Shown here one piece after another: positions 1-7,591 of a stretch of 64,000 bases of DNA. The translations under genes and the position numbers were made by a program. The notes under the pieces were generated by a model, which did no database searches, was not told where the DNA came from, and saw nothing but the letters and a program-made list of their open reading frames with translations. The stretch's first letter is position 1; every line of letters starts with the position of its first letter. Origin of the DNA: Micavibrio_C sp046294845 (GTDB taxonomy: Bacteria; Pseudomonadota; Alphaproteobacteria; Micavibrionales; Micavibrionaceae); assembly GCA_046294845.1 (NCBI GenBank), contig JBKBNU010000002.1, positions 1-64,000 of the forward strand, written 5' to 3'.

Positions 1-18
1 CAGCACCACTGGCCAGCA

Positions 19-60
19 TGAATAAAGGGGCCTTCGCTTACGCTCCAGCCCCTTTATTCA
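19..60. terminator. Strong hairpin, possible bidirectional terminator
   Basis: A perfect 13-bp inverted repeat (TGAATAAAGGGGC / GCCCCTTTATTCA) encloses a 16-nt loop. The stem is GC-rich at the loop side and A/T-rich outside, as in bidirectional intrinsic terminators, but no long T tract follows on either side. The gene it would serve lies left of the window. Confidence 0.5.
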
Positions 61-93
61 TTCCCCATCAGCCACAAAAACTACACTCTAAAG

Positions 94-119
94 CCGGACT
101 CCAAAATGGGGGTTGACCA
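94..119 (-). repeat. Orphan IS3-type terminal repeat
   Basis: Read on the minus strand this is TGGTCAACCCCC, six bases, then GGAGTCCGG. The same pattern occurs at 4919-4944 at the end of a transposase remnant, and a weaker version at 5213-5237. No transposase is visible beside this copy in the window, so it is a solo end or the edge of an element outside. Confidence 0.45.
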
Positions 120-290
120 ATCCCTTATCTTTATAATTTCTCAAAAATTTGCAAATTATCCCATTTAATGCAAGACAATCCTACAAGAAAGTGGCCTTTT
201 CCTCAGAAAGTTGATCCATTTTGAATGAGCGAAAATTCATTTAATCTTTGTGTAGTACTCAGAAAACAAGCTCAATCAGATAAGCAGAAT

Positions 291-539
291 CTAATATTTA
301 GACTCGCTCCAGACAATTTCCCAAGCCCCATCAGGAATTTTGAGAAGATACCCTAATTCGAAAACAATAGTTTCGTCATCCCCAGATCTTGTGGATTTTG
401 TAGTCCAAATCAAATCTGTATGACCCTCCGTGACATCTTTAACCGTTGCCTGCAAGGCCTCGCGTGCCTCATCAGCATATTCCTGATTTACTCGCACAAC
501 AATTTTTTGTATGAAACTTCCAAATCCGTTTGATTTCAT
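291..539 (-). CDS. Hypothetical small protein (82 aa)
   Basis: An 82-residue soluble protein, mixed charge, with no signal peptide or membrane segment. The central part (residues 15-70) reads like a small alpha/beta domain, but I do not recognise a family. The start is ATG preceded by a weak purine stretch. It sits between an IS end and a wrecked regulator, so it may be a passenger gene. It is included because the composition is protein-like and no other feature explains the interval. Confidence 0.4.
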   Translation of the reverse strand: MKSNGFGSFIQKIVVRVNQEYADEAREALQATVKDVTEGHTDLIWTTKSTRSGDDETIVFELGYLLKIPDGAWEIVWSESKY

Positions 540-577
540 TTTCTTCTCTATAATAGTCTTAAAAAAATTCAGACTCC

Positions 578-759
578 TTAAGCGCTCGATTTCGATATTC
601 CTTTATAGAGCTTCTGCACAATTTCTTTATAAGCGCTTCTTAAGTGCGCAGGCTCCAATACCTCAACCTCCCCTTCCCATGTCATCAGATAATCCCTTCA
701 GCAGTAGATTGCATAAGGATCGCCAAATGCAATAGCTGCTCTGATTTTTCAAAACGCAT
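578..759 (-). pseudogene. WYL-domain transcriptional regulator, internal-deletion remnant
   Basis: The first 22 codons (ATG at 757-759, beginning MRFEKSEQLLHLAI) match the N-terminus of alphaproteobacterial WYL/DeoR-like regulators. They run straight into a different frame encoding WEGEVEVLEPAHLRSAYKEI, which matches the extreme C-terminus of the same family. The HTH and almost all of the WYL domain are missing, so the gene collapsed by a deletion of several hundred bases plus a frame change. The match is to remembered family patterns, not to a search. Confidence 0.6.
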
Positions 760-921
760 AGAATCCCCTAAACACAGACTATAGCAATTATCCTACTTTC
801 CTTATATGCCAATTATGGACGCATATAGAACGGGTCATTTTCAAATATGACCACTTTTGACGCCCATCGCCTCTAAAAAGAACTCAGACAAATATCTATA
901 TTTCTTTAGAAGGTTGTAATT

Positions 922-1011
922 ATGAAAAAATATGTCTTCACTATATGCTTAGTATCTCAACTTAGCCTTGTGGCTTGTCCGCATGACCCAGTTGGCACCC
1001 GATATCATTGA
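922..1011 (+). pseudogene. Truncated lipoprotein signal-peptide fragment
   Basis: An ATG with AAGG upstream opens a 29-codon frame starting MKKYVFTICLVSQLSLVAC, a typical lipoprotein signal ending in a lipobox. The mature protein is lost: at about 982 the frame runs out of frame into a serine-recombinase C-terminal scrap and stops at 1011. It is probably the 5' scar of a lipoprotein gene cut by a mobile element. Confidence 0.4.
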
Positions 1012-1114
1012 AGCCATCTTGAATGGCCGCCAGCCTTACAGCCTCAGCCTCACCGATTTCATGAAACCCTTCCCGAATGGCTGGGAAGAACAACGCCAGC
1101 ATTTTGGGTTTTGA
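983..1114 (+). pseudogene. Serine recombinase C-terminal scrap
   Basis: A 43-codon open frame beginning MTQLAPDIIEAILNGRQP and ending QHFGF matches the last ~43 residues of large serine recombinases common in Alphaproteobacteria (the segment after their terminal HTH). It resembles but is clearly diverged from the copy at 5540-5672, so the two are not a recent duplication. No catalytic domain is present. It marks an old integration or excision event. Confidence 0.65.
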
Positions 1115-1120
1115 AAATTA

Positions 1121-2803
1121 TTAAGAATTTTCCCGCATGAGCGTAACGGCGCGGTCGGCAGCATCGTGGAAGGGAAGAAACACCAGATTAGCCCCAGATT
1201 CCTTTAAAGCTTCCTTCTCACTTGCTCTTTGCGTTGAAACAGCGATCTTGCCTTGGAACCCCTCCCTCTTCAATCCATCAATCAGGATCAATCTTGGATC
1301 CTGATGCGTAACCCCCAGGTCATGCTGGGGCATAGCCGAAATAACCCATTTTGCATGCTTTAAGGGCAATGTCCCGATAAATTCGTGGTCGCATGCATCG
1401 CCATACACGGCATCATATCCCATAGCTTTCCAGTTACGCACTTCATCGGGATTAAAATCCACAGCCAGAAGCTTGAAATTGTCAGCCTTCAGATGCTCTG
1501 CAATAGCCGAGCCATAGCGCCCAAGACCGAACAAAATGACGTCATATTTTTTCTTCTCAATGTGCTGGCCGGCTTCCGCCTCTTCGCGCATAGGGACTTT
1601 ACGTTCAAACACACCTAGAACCGGTTCAAGCCATCTATAAAGCGTATGGGAATACGTAATCATGTAGACGGACAGCGCAATCGTTATCAATCCGACAAGC
1701 GTAACAAGCCCAAGAGATTCAGAGTTTACATGCCCTAAAGTCACTCCCATGGCCATGAAGATTAGGGAGAATTCGCTAATCTGGGCGACAGTCAATCCGG
1801 CCAGAAACCCTGTGCGTTTGCGGTACCCCATATAACCCATAATGGCCAGCACTATCATGGGATTGCCGATTAAAACGAAGAGGGAGAAAATTAAGGCTGG
1901 ATAGACCTGATCGCCGAGCAGTCTCAGATCCAGCTGCGTGCCAAGCGCGATAAAAAAGAATAAGAGTAAAAAATCCCGCAGAGAGGACAGGCGGGCAATA
2001 ATTGCTTCTCTGAAAGGCGTAGATGCCAGAGAGATACCAGCTAAAAGACCGCCTAATTCCTTGCTCAGTCCAAAGTAGTCTCCGACCGCCGCCAGTAAGG
2101 CTGCCCAGCCGATGGCAAAGACAATCAGCAATTCCGGTGAATGAGCGATTTTGCTAACAAGCGGCGTGGCCAGATACCGAATAAAAATCATGACAAAGCC
2201 AAGCATAATGAGAGCGTAGAAAACAACGCTGGCGATCTGGATCAAGGCATTGACATCTTCACCGCCTTGCGCGCCTACGCCAAAGGCAGAAAGCACCATC
2301 ATTGCAAATACCACAAACAAATCCTGTACAATCAAAAAACCAATGGCAATACGTCCATGCAGGGAATCAACTTCCTTCTTGTCCGAGAGAAGTTTGACAA
2401 TAATAATCGTGCTTGAAAATGTTAGCGCTACGGACACATAGAGTGATGTTACAATATCCAGCCCTAACCATAGCCCGATAAGAAAGCCGAAAAACGCGGT
2501 AAAAAATACCTGTCCCAAACCTGTTGCAAGTGATACAGGCCCGAGCGTTCTAACCAATTTCAGGTCGAGTTTTAATCCAACCAAGAAGAGTAGAACCGCG
2601 ATCCCCAGTTCTGCAAGAAGTTCAATATTTTCATGAGATTCAACAATACCGAGTGCCGAAGGGCTGGCCAGAACGCCTACGGCGATAAAACTGACAATCA
2701 TCGGCTGGCGAAACAAAAGACCGATAAAACCAACAGCTGCCGCCAGAGCCAAAAGCGCGGTTAATTCATAAAAAGGTGATGCATGCAAAAAGTCCAGGTT
2801 CAC
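1121..2803 (-). CDS. Kef/CPA2-type monovalent cation:proton antiporter with TrkA-N domain
   Basis: This is a 560-aa inner-membrane protein. About 12 hydrophobic segments make up residues 1-395, in the order and spacing of the Na+/H+ exchanger (CPA2) fold. A cytoplasmic TrkA-N domain follows from about residue 419, with the nucleotide-binding signature LFGLGRYG. The family exchanges K+ (or Na+) for H+ and is gated by nucleotides or glutathione conjugates in the Kef branch. I do not see the KefC regulatory details, so a YbaL/KefB-like assignment is as far as I would go. The start is GTG at 2803, with GAGGAAA upstream. A UspA gene lies 60 bp upstream on the same strand, suggesting a stress-linked unit. 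The final lines up to 1121 abut recombinase debris, but the C-terminus looks complete. Confidence 0.85.
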   Translation of the reverse strand: MNLDFLHASPFYELTALLALAAAVGFIGLLFRQPMIVSFIAVGVLASPSALGIVESHENIELLAELGIAVLLFLVGLKLDLKLVRTLGPVSLATGLGQVFFTAFFGFLIGLWLGLDIVTSLYVSVALTFSSTIIIVKLLSDKKEVDSLHGRIAIGFLIVQDLFVVFAMMVLSAFGVGAQGGEDVNALIQIASVVFYALIMLGFVMIFIRYLATPLVSKIAHSPELLIVFAIGWAALLAAVGDYFGLSKELGGLLAGISLASTPFREAIIARLSSLRDFLLLFFFIALGTQLDLRLLGDQVYPALIFSLFVLIGNPMIVLAIMGYMGYRKRTGFLAGLTVAQISEFSLIFMAMGVTLGHVNSESLGLVTLVGLITIALSVYMITYSHTLYRWLEPVLGVFERKVPMREEAEAGQHIEKKKYDVILFGLGRYGSAIAEHLKADNFKLLAVDFNPDEVRNWKAMGYDAVYGDACDHEFIGTLPLKHAKWVISAMPQHDLGVTHQDPRLILIDGLKREGFQGKIAVSTQRASEKEALKESGANLVFLPFHDAADRAVTLMRENS

Positions 2804-2862
2804 TAATTTTTCCTCATTCTACCGCGCATTCAGGCAGTTTTTTGTTATATTTTTTAACTCCA

Positions 2863-3801
2863 TTAATAGGCCTTCACAGGAGAGGTAAATCCATTCGGCT
2901 TCAAAGCCAGCAATGAACAACCGACTTTTTGCAAAACATTCTCAGCCGTATTTCCGATAAGAAAGCCCAAAAGTCCCGAACGGGCCACTGTTCCCATTAC
3001 CAAAATATCAATTGCGTTATCCTCGATGTATTGAGGAATCAATATTTCAGGCTGTCCTTTAATGTGATGGATATGTGTCTTGCTGGTAATGTCTGCTTGC
3101 CTCATTAGCATACTTAAGGCACTCAAATTATTATCACCTGCCTCCATTACAATCCCCGCAACCTCTTCTTCAGGTATATGGGTCCAAGGATTATGTTTCA
3201 AATATTCTTCAAACTCATAATCCCAGCAGGAAATAACGCTGATCTCATTACCACAATCTTTTGCCAATAGGTCTGCTGCCTTTAACAACTTAATGGAAAG
3301 ATCGCGTCCTTCCTCAGTTTCGCTTTCAGCATCAATGGCAACTGCAATTTTTATATCCTGGCGGTGATTTTCAATCGGACGGCAAAGCCAGACCGGGCAC
3401 GGGCACTGGCGCAGCAAATCCATATCCAGAGCTTTAAACCCTTTGCCGCTGTCTTTTTGTTCAGCCTGTTTGATGACAAGATCAACAGAGTTTTTTAAAA
3501 TATGTTTGATTATGGATATGGACGGTTTGTTTTTTCTTTCCGCTTCCATAGAAATGGCCAGAGATTCTGTATTTACACCGATCTCCTGACCAACTTTTTC
3601 AATGGTGCCACGCAGCTCATCCATAAGAGCTTGCTCATGCTTTTTCTCATAATCCGCTATCTGTTTGGGAAATTTCGGATGAATAATCAAGGCGTGCAAG
3701 GTTGATTGATTGTTTCTGGCAATACTCAACGCCTGTTTCAAGGCATCAGTTTCATCTGCCATACCGGTACTGACAAAAAGTATGCTTTGATATTTTTGCA
3801 T
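2863..3801 (-). CDS. Tandem universal stress protein (UspA-type)
   Basis: A cytoplasmic protein of 312 aa with two Usp domains. The first covers about residues 1-145. The second, about 155-310, carries the ATP-binding-like G-x2-G-x9-G-S/T pattern near its end (MGTVARSGLLGFLIGNTAENVL, split here across the loop). Usp proteins bind ATP or other ligands and support survival under stress; the partner is unknown. I chose the start MQKYQSILF at 3801 because it begins directly at the first beta strand; an in-frame ATG five codons upstream (3816) is possible. It lies upstream of the Kef-type antiporter and downstream of another Usp fragment. Usp proteins often sit beside transporters they may regulate. 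Confidence 0.85.
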   Translation of the reverse strand: MQKYQSILFVSTGMADETDALKQALSIARNNQSTLHALIIHPKFPKQIADYEKKHEQALMDELRGTIEKVGQEIGVNTESLAISMEAERKNKPSISIIKHILKNSVDLVIKQAEQKDSGKGFKALDMDLLRQCPCPVWLCRPIENHRQDIKIAVAIDAESETEEGRDLSIKLLKAADLLAKDCGNEISVISCWDYEFEEYLKHNPWTHIPEEEVAGIVMEAGDNNLSALSMLMRQADITSKTHIHHIKGQPEILIPQYIEDNAIDILVMGTVARSGLLGFLIGNTAENVLQKVGCSLLALKPNGFTSPVKAY

Positions 3802-3905
3802 CGCCTTAATCTCCATTTTTTTAGCAATTTTATTCTATAGATTTTCGAAAAAACTTAAAGTCTTTTCGGCGAATAATCTTGCTTTATACGTTGGATAGCA
3901 ATGCG

Positions 3906-4106
3906 TTATAGCTTTTCATTGTGGGAGTGATGCCTGAGATGCTTATAGTACCAGACAAAGTATCCAAACCCGGCCAGGAAAACTGTTAGACGAAAAACAT
4001 GTGAGAGCATGTCGTTATCCAGCATAGGCTGGGCATATTCAGATCCCAAAAAAGCTCCAAGTAAAAGAGCGGCTATAACTGGCGGCACAAGCAATAAATA
4101 TTTCAT
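3906..4106 (-). CDS. Small two-TM membrane protein
   Basis: A 66-aa protein with hydrophobic stretches at about residues 2-20 and 35-52 and a His-rich, basic C-terminal tail (YYKHLRHHSHN). The ATG at 4106 follows the stop of the upstream usp fragment by two bases (TGATAATG), so it was co-translated with that gene. A GTG six bases earlier is an alternative start. The family is not recognised. Its place in a usp/antiporter gene set suggests an envelope stress role, which is only inference. Confidence 0.6.
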   Translation of the reverse strand: MKYLLLVPPVIAALLLGAFLGSEYAQPMLDNDMLSHVFRLTVFLAGFGYFVWYYKHLRHHSHNEKL

Positions 4107-4108
4107 TA

Positions 4109-4362
4109 TCACACCCTTTTCATGATCAGAACATCGCTTGGGGGATGCTCCAGTAATTTACCTGCAAAGCCCTTCACTTTTAAATGCAGTGAAGCCGTGT
4201 ATCGATGCAGATCAATGCACACAAGATCGGATTCTTGTTTTTGTGCTTCGGCCAAAAGCAAGTTTGCACCTCTGTCGCGAATATCATGGTATTGAATTTT
4301 ATCGGGGTCGCCTTGATGTTTTTTCAAAACTTCCTTTGCTTCGTCTATAAATCGCTCCGTTT
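4109..4362 (-). pseudogene. UspA domain, 5'-truncated by an IS
   Basis: An open frame of 84 codons, from TERFIDEAKEVLKKH to the stop, encodes the second half of a single Usp domain, including IDLHRYT and GKLLEHPPSDVLIMKR near the C-terminus. The N-terminal half, with the first strands, is missing. The frame is entered directly from IS3 transposase sequence at about 4363, with no natural start there. A TTG at 4327 could start a shortened protein, but a half Usp fold is unlikely to work. Confidence 0.7.
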
Positions 4363-4722
4363 GGCTGTAAATTCCGATCCATTGTCAGAGCGTATATAAT
4401 CGGGAAGTCCCCGTGTGATGAACAGATCGGTCAGTACATCCATCACATCATCGGCCCTAAGATTGTAACCCGTGCGCAAGGACAGACATTCCCGCGTGTA
4501 TTCATCAATCACCGTCAGCGTTCTGATTTTTGTGCCGTCTTTGAGCTGATCGGCCACAAAGTCATATGCCCAGACATGATTGGGCCAGCACGGCCGTAGA
4601 CGGATGACAGAGCCGTCATTGAGGTAAAGACGGCCTTTCTTCTTATGTTTTTGTGGAACTTTTAGTCCTTCTTGCCGCCAGATACGTTCAACACGCTTGT
4701 GGTTGACCTGCCATCCCGCCAT
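4363..4722 (-). pseudogene. IS3 transposase OrfB, middle fragment
   Basis: The open frame covers GWQVNHKRVERIWRQEGLKV through YDFVADQLKDG, IDEYTRECL and IRSDNGSEF. That is the rve integrase core with the first two acidic catalytic residues. The N-terminal part of OrfB is missing through an internal deletion joining it to orfA. The C-terminal part, with the last catalytic Glu, is missing at the fusion with usp. It cannot catalyse transposition. Confidence 0.75.
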
Positions 4723-4867
4723 ATTCCTTACGCCAGCGATAATATGTATTGGCTGTAACATCAATCTCGCGCAGCACTTCTTCCATGCTGCATCCACGCC
4801 CCACCATCACCTCAGCTTGTCGCAAATACCCGATAATCTGCTCCGCCGTATAGCGCTTCCGTGCCAT
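4688..4867 (-). pseudogene. IS3 transposase OrfA, C-terminally deleted
   Basis: From an ATG at 4867 (AAGGAGG seven bases upstream) it encodes MARKRYTAEQIIGYLRQAEV and an HTH ending in TYYRWRKEYGGM. This is the DNA-binding subunit of an IS3-family transposase of the IS407/IS51 type. After YGGM the coding sequence jumps to the middle of OrfB, in another frame, and stops after seven residues. The leucine-zipper region is deleted. Confidence 0.75.
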
Positions 4868-4944
4868 TTACATACCTCCTTAAAAGTGTCCATAATCTAC
4901 CCAAATTCACTCCGGATATGGACTCCTTTATAGGGGGTTGACCA

Positions 4945-5237
4945 CTCTTTAAGCTGGGCGCTTTCCGCCCGCAAACCTTTGACTTCGCTGCTATTGGCTT
5001 CCCGCTCGGTATCCCCCGACAGGCGCTTTTTACCAGCCTCTAAAAACTCCTTGCTCCAGCGGTAATACAGGTTCTGGTGAATACCTTCCTTACGGCATAT
5101 CTCGGCAATAGAATCTTCGCCGCGCAGGCCAGCCAGCACGATCCTGATTTTCTCTTCGGCGTTGAATTTGCGGCGACCCTGCCGCTTAATGTTACGGACC
5201 AGCTGTTCCGCTGCATCCTTATAGGGGGTGGGTCACC
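4945..5237 (-). mobile_element. IS3-family remnant B (orfA fragment)
   Basis: Minus-strand frame KDAAEQLVRNIKRQGRRKF leads to an HTH (SIAEICRKEGIHQNLYYRWS) and KEFLEAGKKRLSGDT. This is an IS3-type OrfA of a different subgroup from remnant A. It is cut after ESAQLKE by the left end of remnant A. Its own left terminal repeat (5213-5237, ACCCCCTATAAGGA core) abuts recombinase sequence at 5238. OrfB is absent. Confidence 0.7.
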
Positions 5238-5672
5238 GGGTTGCTTCATGAAATGATGCCCGATGCCAAAATGAAAAAGGGACAGCCCACTGAAAACACA
5301 CCGCTGGAAATAACAATTCCGATCAAATTCAAACTTCACGGCGGCAGAAAATATATCACCACGCCTGATGGCCGAGATTTAGCCATCGCACGAAAACCAA
5401 AATATGAAAATAATATGATGCAGGCCATTGTGCGTGGCCATCAGTTTTCAGATATGCTGGATAAAGAGCCGGACCTAACGATCAAACAACTTGCCCAGCG
5501 TGAAATGCTGGATCAAGGCTACGTTGCCAAAACCATTCGTATGACCCAACTTGCGCCAGACATCATTGAGGTCATTCTGAATGGCCGCCAGCCTCAAGCC
5601 ATGACCCTCGCCGAGCTTATGCGCCCATTCCCAAATTGCTGGAACACCCAGCGGGTGCATTTTGGGTTTTGA
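5238..5672 (+). pseudogene. Serine recombinase, C-terminal ~140 aa
   Basis: The frame encodes LEITIPIKFKLHGGRKYI, a terminal HTH (LTIKQLAQREMLDQGYVAKTIR) and MTQLAPDIIEVILNGRQP, ending VHFGF. This is the recombinase C-terminal region, without resolvase or zinc-ribbon domains. The 5' part was replaced by IS remnant B at about 5238, so the ATG at 5241 is fortuitous. The fragment could still express a small DNA-binding protein, but nothing indicates that it does. Confidence 0.7.
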
Positions 5673-5727
5673 CACTATTATTCATATTTATTGAAACCTA
5701 ATGGACTTTTAAAACGAATAGTTTAAT

Positions 5728-6129
5728 ATGAAGTCTATGCGCAAGATATTGCTTGGATTTATGACGCTTTTGATGCTCACGCCTGTTCTGACGTGCATGA
5801 TGGCGTTTTGTCCGATGCAATCTGCACAAGCGGCGGAATCAAAGCCCTGTCATCAAAGTGAAGAAGCGCAAAAAGATGGCCAGAAATCAGGCCCGATGTT
5901 TGCTCTTGATTGTATGGGTGTTGACCTCTTTCAGCAGGATGTTCAAACCGATGTGGTGCAGCCTGATCTGTCCGTTGATCACATTGATTTCGTCTGGGCA
6001 GATTTAACACCGAACTATGATTTTCTTCTGGCATCCGGTCATTTTATTCGTGGGCCGCCTTTTGGCGATAGTCCGCCTCATCTCAACAGCACTGATCTTT
6101 ATCTAACAACACAGCGTCTGCGCATCTAA
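5728..6129 (+). CDS. Small exported protein at head of copper operon
   Basis: A 133-aa protein with a signal peptide (residues 1-35, cleavage near AQAAESKPC) and a Cys/Met-containing mature N-terminus (CPM, PCHQ), ending in YLTTQRLRI. Proteins with this ending and architecture precede cus/cop efflux genes in many Proteobacteria. The function is unknown; periplasmic metal binding is plausible. It sits 52 bp upstream of the CusB-like gene. Two in-frame ATGs (5728 and 5737) are both possible starts. Confidence 0.7.
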   Translation: MKSMRKILLGFMTLLMLTPVLTCMMAFCPMQSAQAAESKPCHQSEEAQKDGQKSGPMFALDCMGVDLFQQDVQTDVVQPDLSVDHIDFVWADLTPNYDFLLASGHFIRGPPFGDSPPHLNSTDLYLTTQRLRI

Positions 6130-6181
6130 TCACGCTCTTTTCTTAACGGTTTTTTACGCCTTAAAAGAAAGGAGCTTTATC

Positions 6182-7591
6182 ATGCGTATTTTAATTATCA
6201 CCCTATTTTTATTTGTTTTTGCCCCATTCGTAATGGCCGCAGAAAACGGGGTTACAGCTTCGTCTCAAACAGAAGCTCATACCCACTATTGCCCGATGCA
6301 TCCGGAAGAAACAGGGATGGAGGGCGATAACTGCCCTATCTGTGGCATGCATCTTGTCCCCATGGAAGATAAAGTCATGGATATGGATGCTGAACATGAA
6401 ATGCACTCGCCCCCCGAAGCTGTACAAGATGCTGATGGCCAGCAGGTTTATATCTGTCCCATGCATCCCCACATTACGGGTGAAGAAGGCGATAATTGCC
6501 CGATTTGCGGTATGCATCTGGTACCAAAGAATGATGGCAACGGATCCCATGAAGGTCGTGAAGACAAGCCGGAAGGCGCGTTTTTGATCGACCCTTCCTA
6601 TATTCAGACGCTGGGGGTTAAAACCTCCGGCGTTACCCACCATGAATTTGGCCGTGAGATCCGCGCTTTTGGCAAGATCACGCCTAGCACAAGGCTGGAA
6701 TATGCGGTGGATGTACGCACCAAAGGCTGGATTGTTGATCTGGCCGTTGATGCTGTGGGAGATACAGTTAAAAAAGGAGATCTCCTCTTTACCTATTACA
6801 GTCCGGATTTAATGAATGCTCAATCCGACTTTTTAATCGGCTCCCGCGTAGGCAATGCCGTGCAGCGTTTGCGCCTTTACGGGATGGAGGATAAAGCCAT
6901 TGCAGAATTAAAAGAACGCGGAAAATTTTTTGAAGAAACACCTTTTTATGCCCCTGCCGACGGCACTGTCACAATGCTGAATGTGCGTAAAGGCGCACAT
7001 GTGAATGAGGGAGGCGGTGTCCTAAAATTACAGGATTTTTCAAAACTTTGGGTCAATGCGGATGTACCGCTGCGTGACGTTCAGTTTCTGGAAGTAGGTG
7101 TGCCAGCAAAAGTTACTGTGCCGGAAACAGGCGCAAGCTATGACACCGTTATTGATTTCATTCATCCGGTGAATGATCCCAAAAGCCGTACGGTTCCTGT
7201 GCGTCTTGTGCTCGATAATCCGGATGGCTCTTTAAAGCCCGATACATATGTGGACGCTGCATTTAACGCTAAAGTGCAATCGCGTCTGGCCGTGCCAGCC
7301 GAAGCCGTTCTGTATGGCGGCATGGGTGCGTATGTGATTGAAGATGCCGGAGACGGCTATTTCCGTCCTGTCATGGTGGAAACGGGAATTACATCGCAAG
7401 GCCTGACAGAGATTACAAGCGGCCTATCCCACGGACAGAGCATCGTCAAATCCGGTCAATTTATGCTGGATGCGGAAAGCAACCTGAAGGGCGGCATGGC
7501 GGCGATGGGGCATGACCATGGCGGTGAACAAATGGAAGGCATGATAAGCCAACCAACATCACAAGAGGGAGGCCAGAGCCATGCCCACTAA
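6182..7591 (+). CDS. cusB: Cu(I)/Ag(I) efflux periplasmic adaptor (CusB-like)
   Basis: A 469-aa membrane-fusion protein that links the CusA pump to the outer-membrane channel and hands over metal. It has a signal peptide (1-19). Two heavy-metal-binding modules lie at about 32-60 and 90-115, each with YCPMHP/ICPMHP followed by GDNCPICGM. The adaptor body (barrel-sandwich and hairpin) starts at about 130. The C-terminus is His/Met-rich (GHDHGGEQMEGM). E. coli CusB has no such paired modules; the fused form occurs in other Proteobacteria. AGGAG lies 8 bp before the ATG. Its end overlaps cusA by 11 bp, so the two are translationally coupled. Confidence 0.9.
   Translation: MRILIITLFLFVFAPFVMAAENGVTASSQTEAHTHYCPMHPEETGMEGDNCPICGMHLVPMEDKVMDMDAEHEMHSPPEAVQDADGQQVYICPMHPHITGEEGDNCPICGMHLVPKNDGNGSHEGREDKPEGAFLIDPSYIQTLGVKTSGVTHHEFGREIRAFGKITPSTRLEYAVDVRTKGWIVDLAVDAVGDTVKKGDLLFTYYSPDLMNAQSDFLIGSRVGNAVQRLRLYGMEDKAIAELKERGKFFEETPFYAPADGTVTMLNVRKGAHVNEGGGVLKLQDFSKLWVNADVPLRDVQFLEVGVPAKVTVPETGASYDTVIDFIHPVNDPKSRTVPVRLVLDNPDGSLKPDTYVDAAFNAKVQSRLAVPAEAVLYGGMGAYVIEDAGDGYFRPVMVETGITSQGLTEITSGLSHGQSIVKSGQFMLDAESNLKGGMAAMGHDHGGEQMEGMISQPTSQEGGQSHAH

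Larger units (their letters stand above)
4363..4944 (-). mobile_element. IS3-family remnant A (orfA + orfB, both deleted)
   Basis: The left end (4919-4944) reads TGGTCAACCCCCTATAAAGGAGTCC on the minus strand, followed by a leader and orfA. The orfB catalytic core is partly present (DDE motif parts IDEYTRECL and RSDNGSEF), but the element stops inside the second catalytic block, at about 4363, where it is fused to a usp gene. The right end is gone. The element appears inserted in the orfA of a second, related remnant (4945-5237). Confidence 0.7.

Noticed and set aside
511..735. 74-codon plus-strand open frame
   Set aside because: It is antisense to the WYL regulator remnant and shows no protein-like features or ribosome site.
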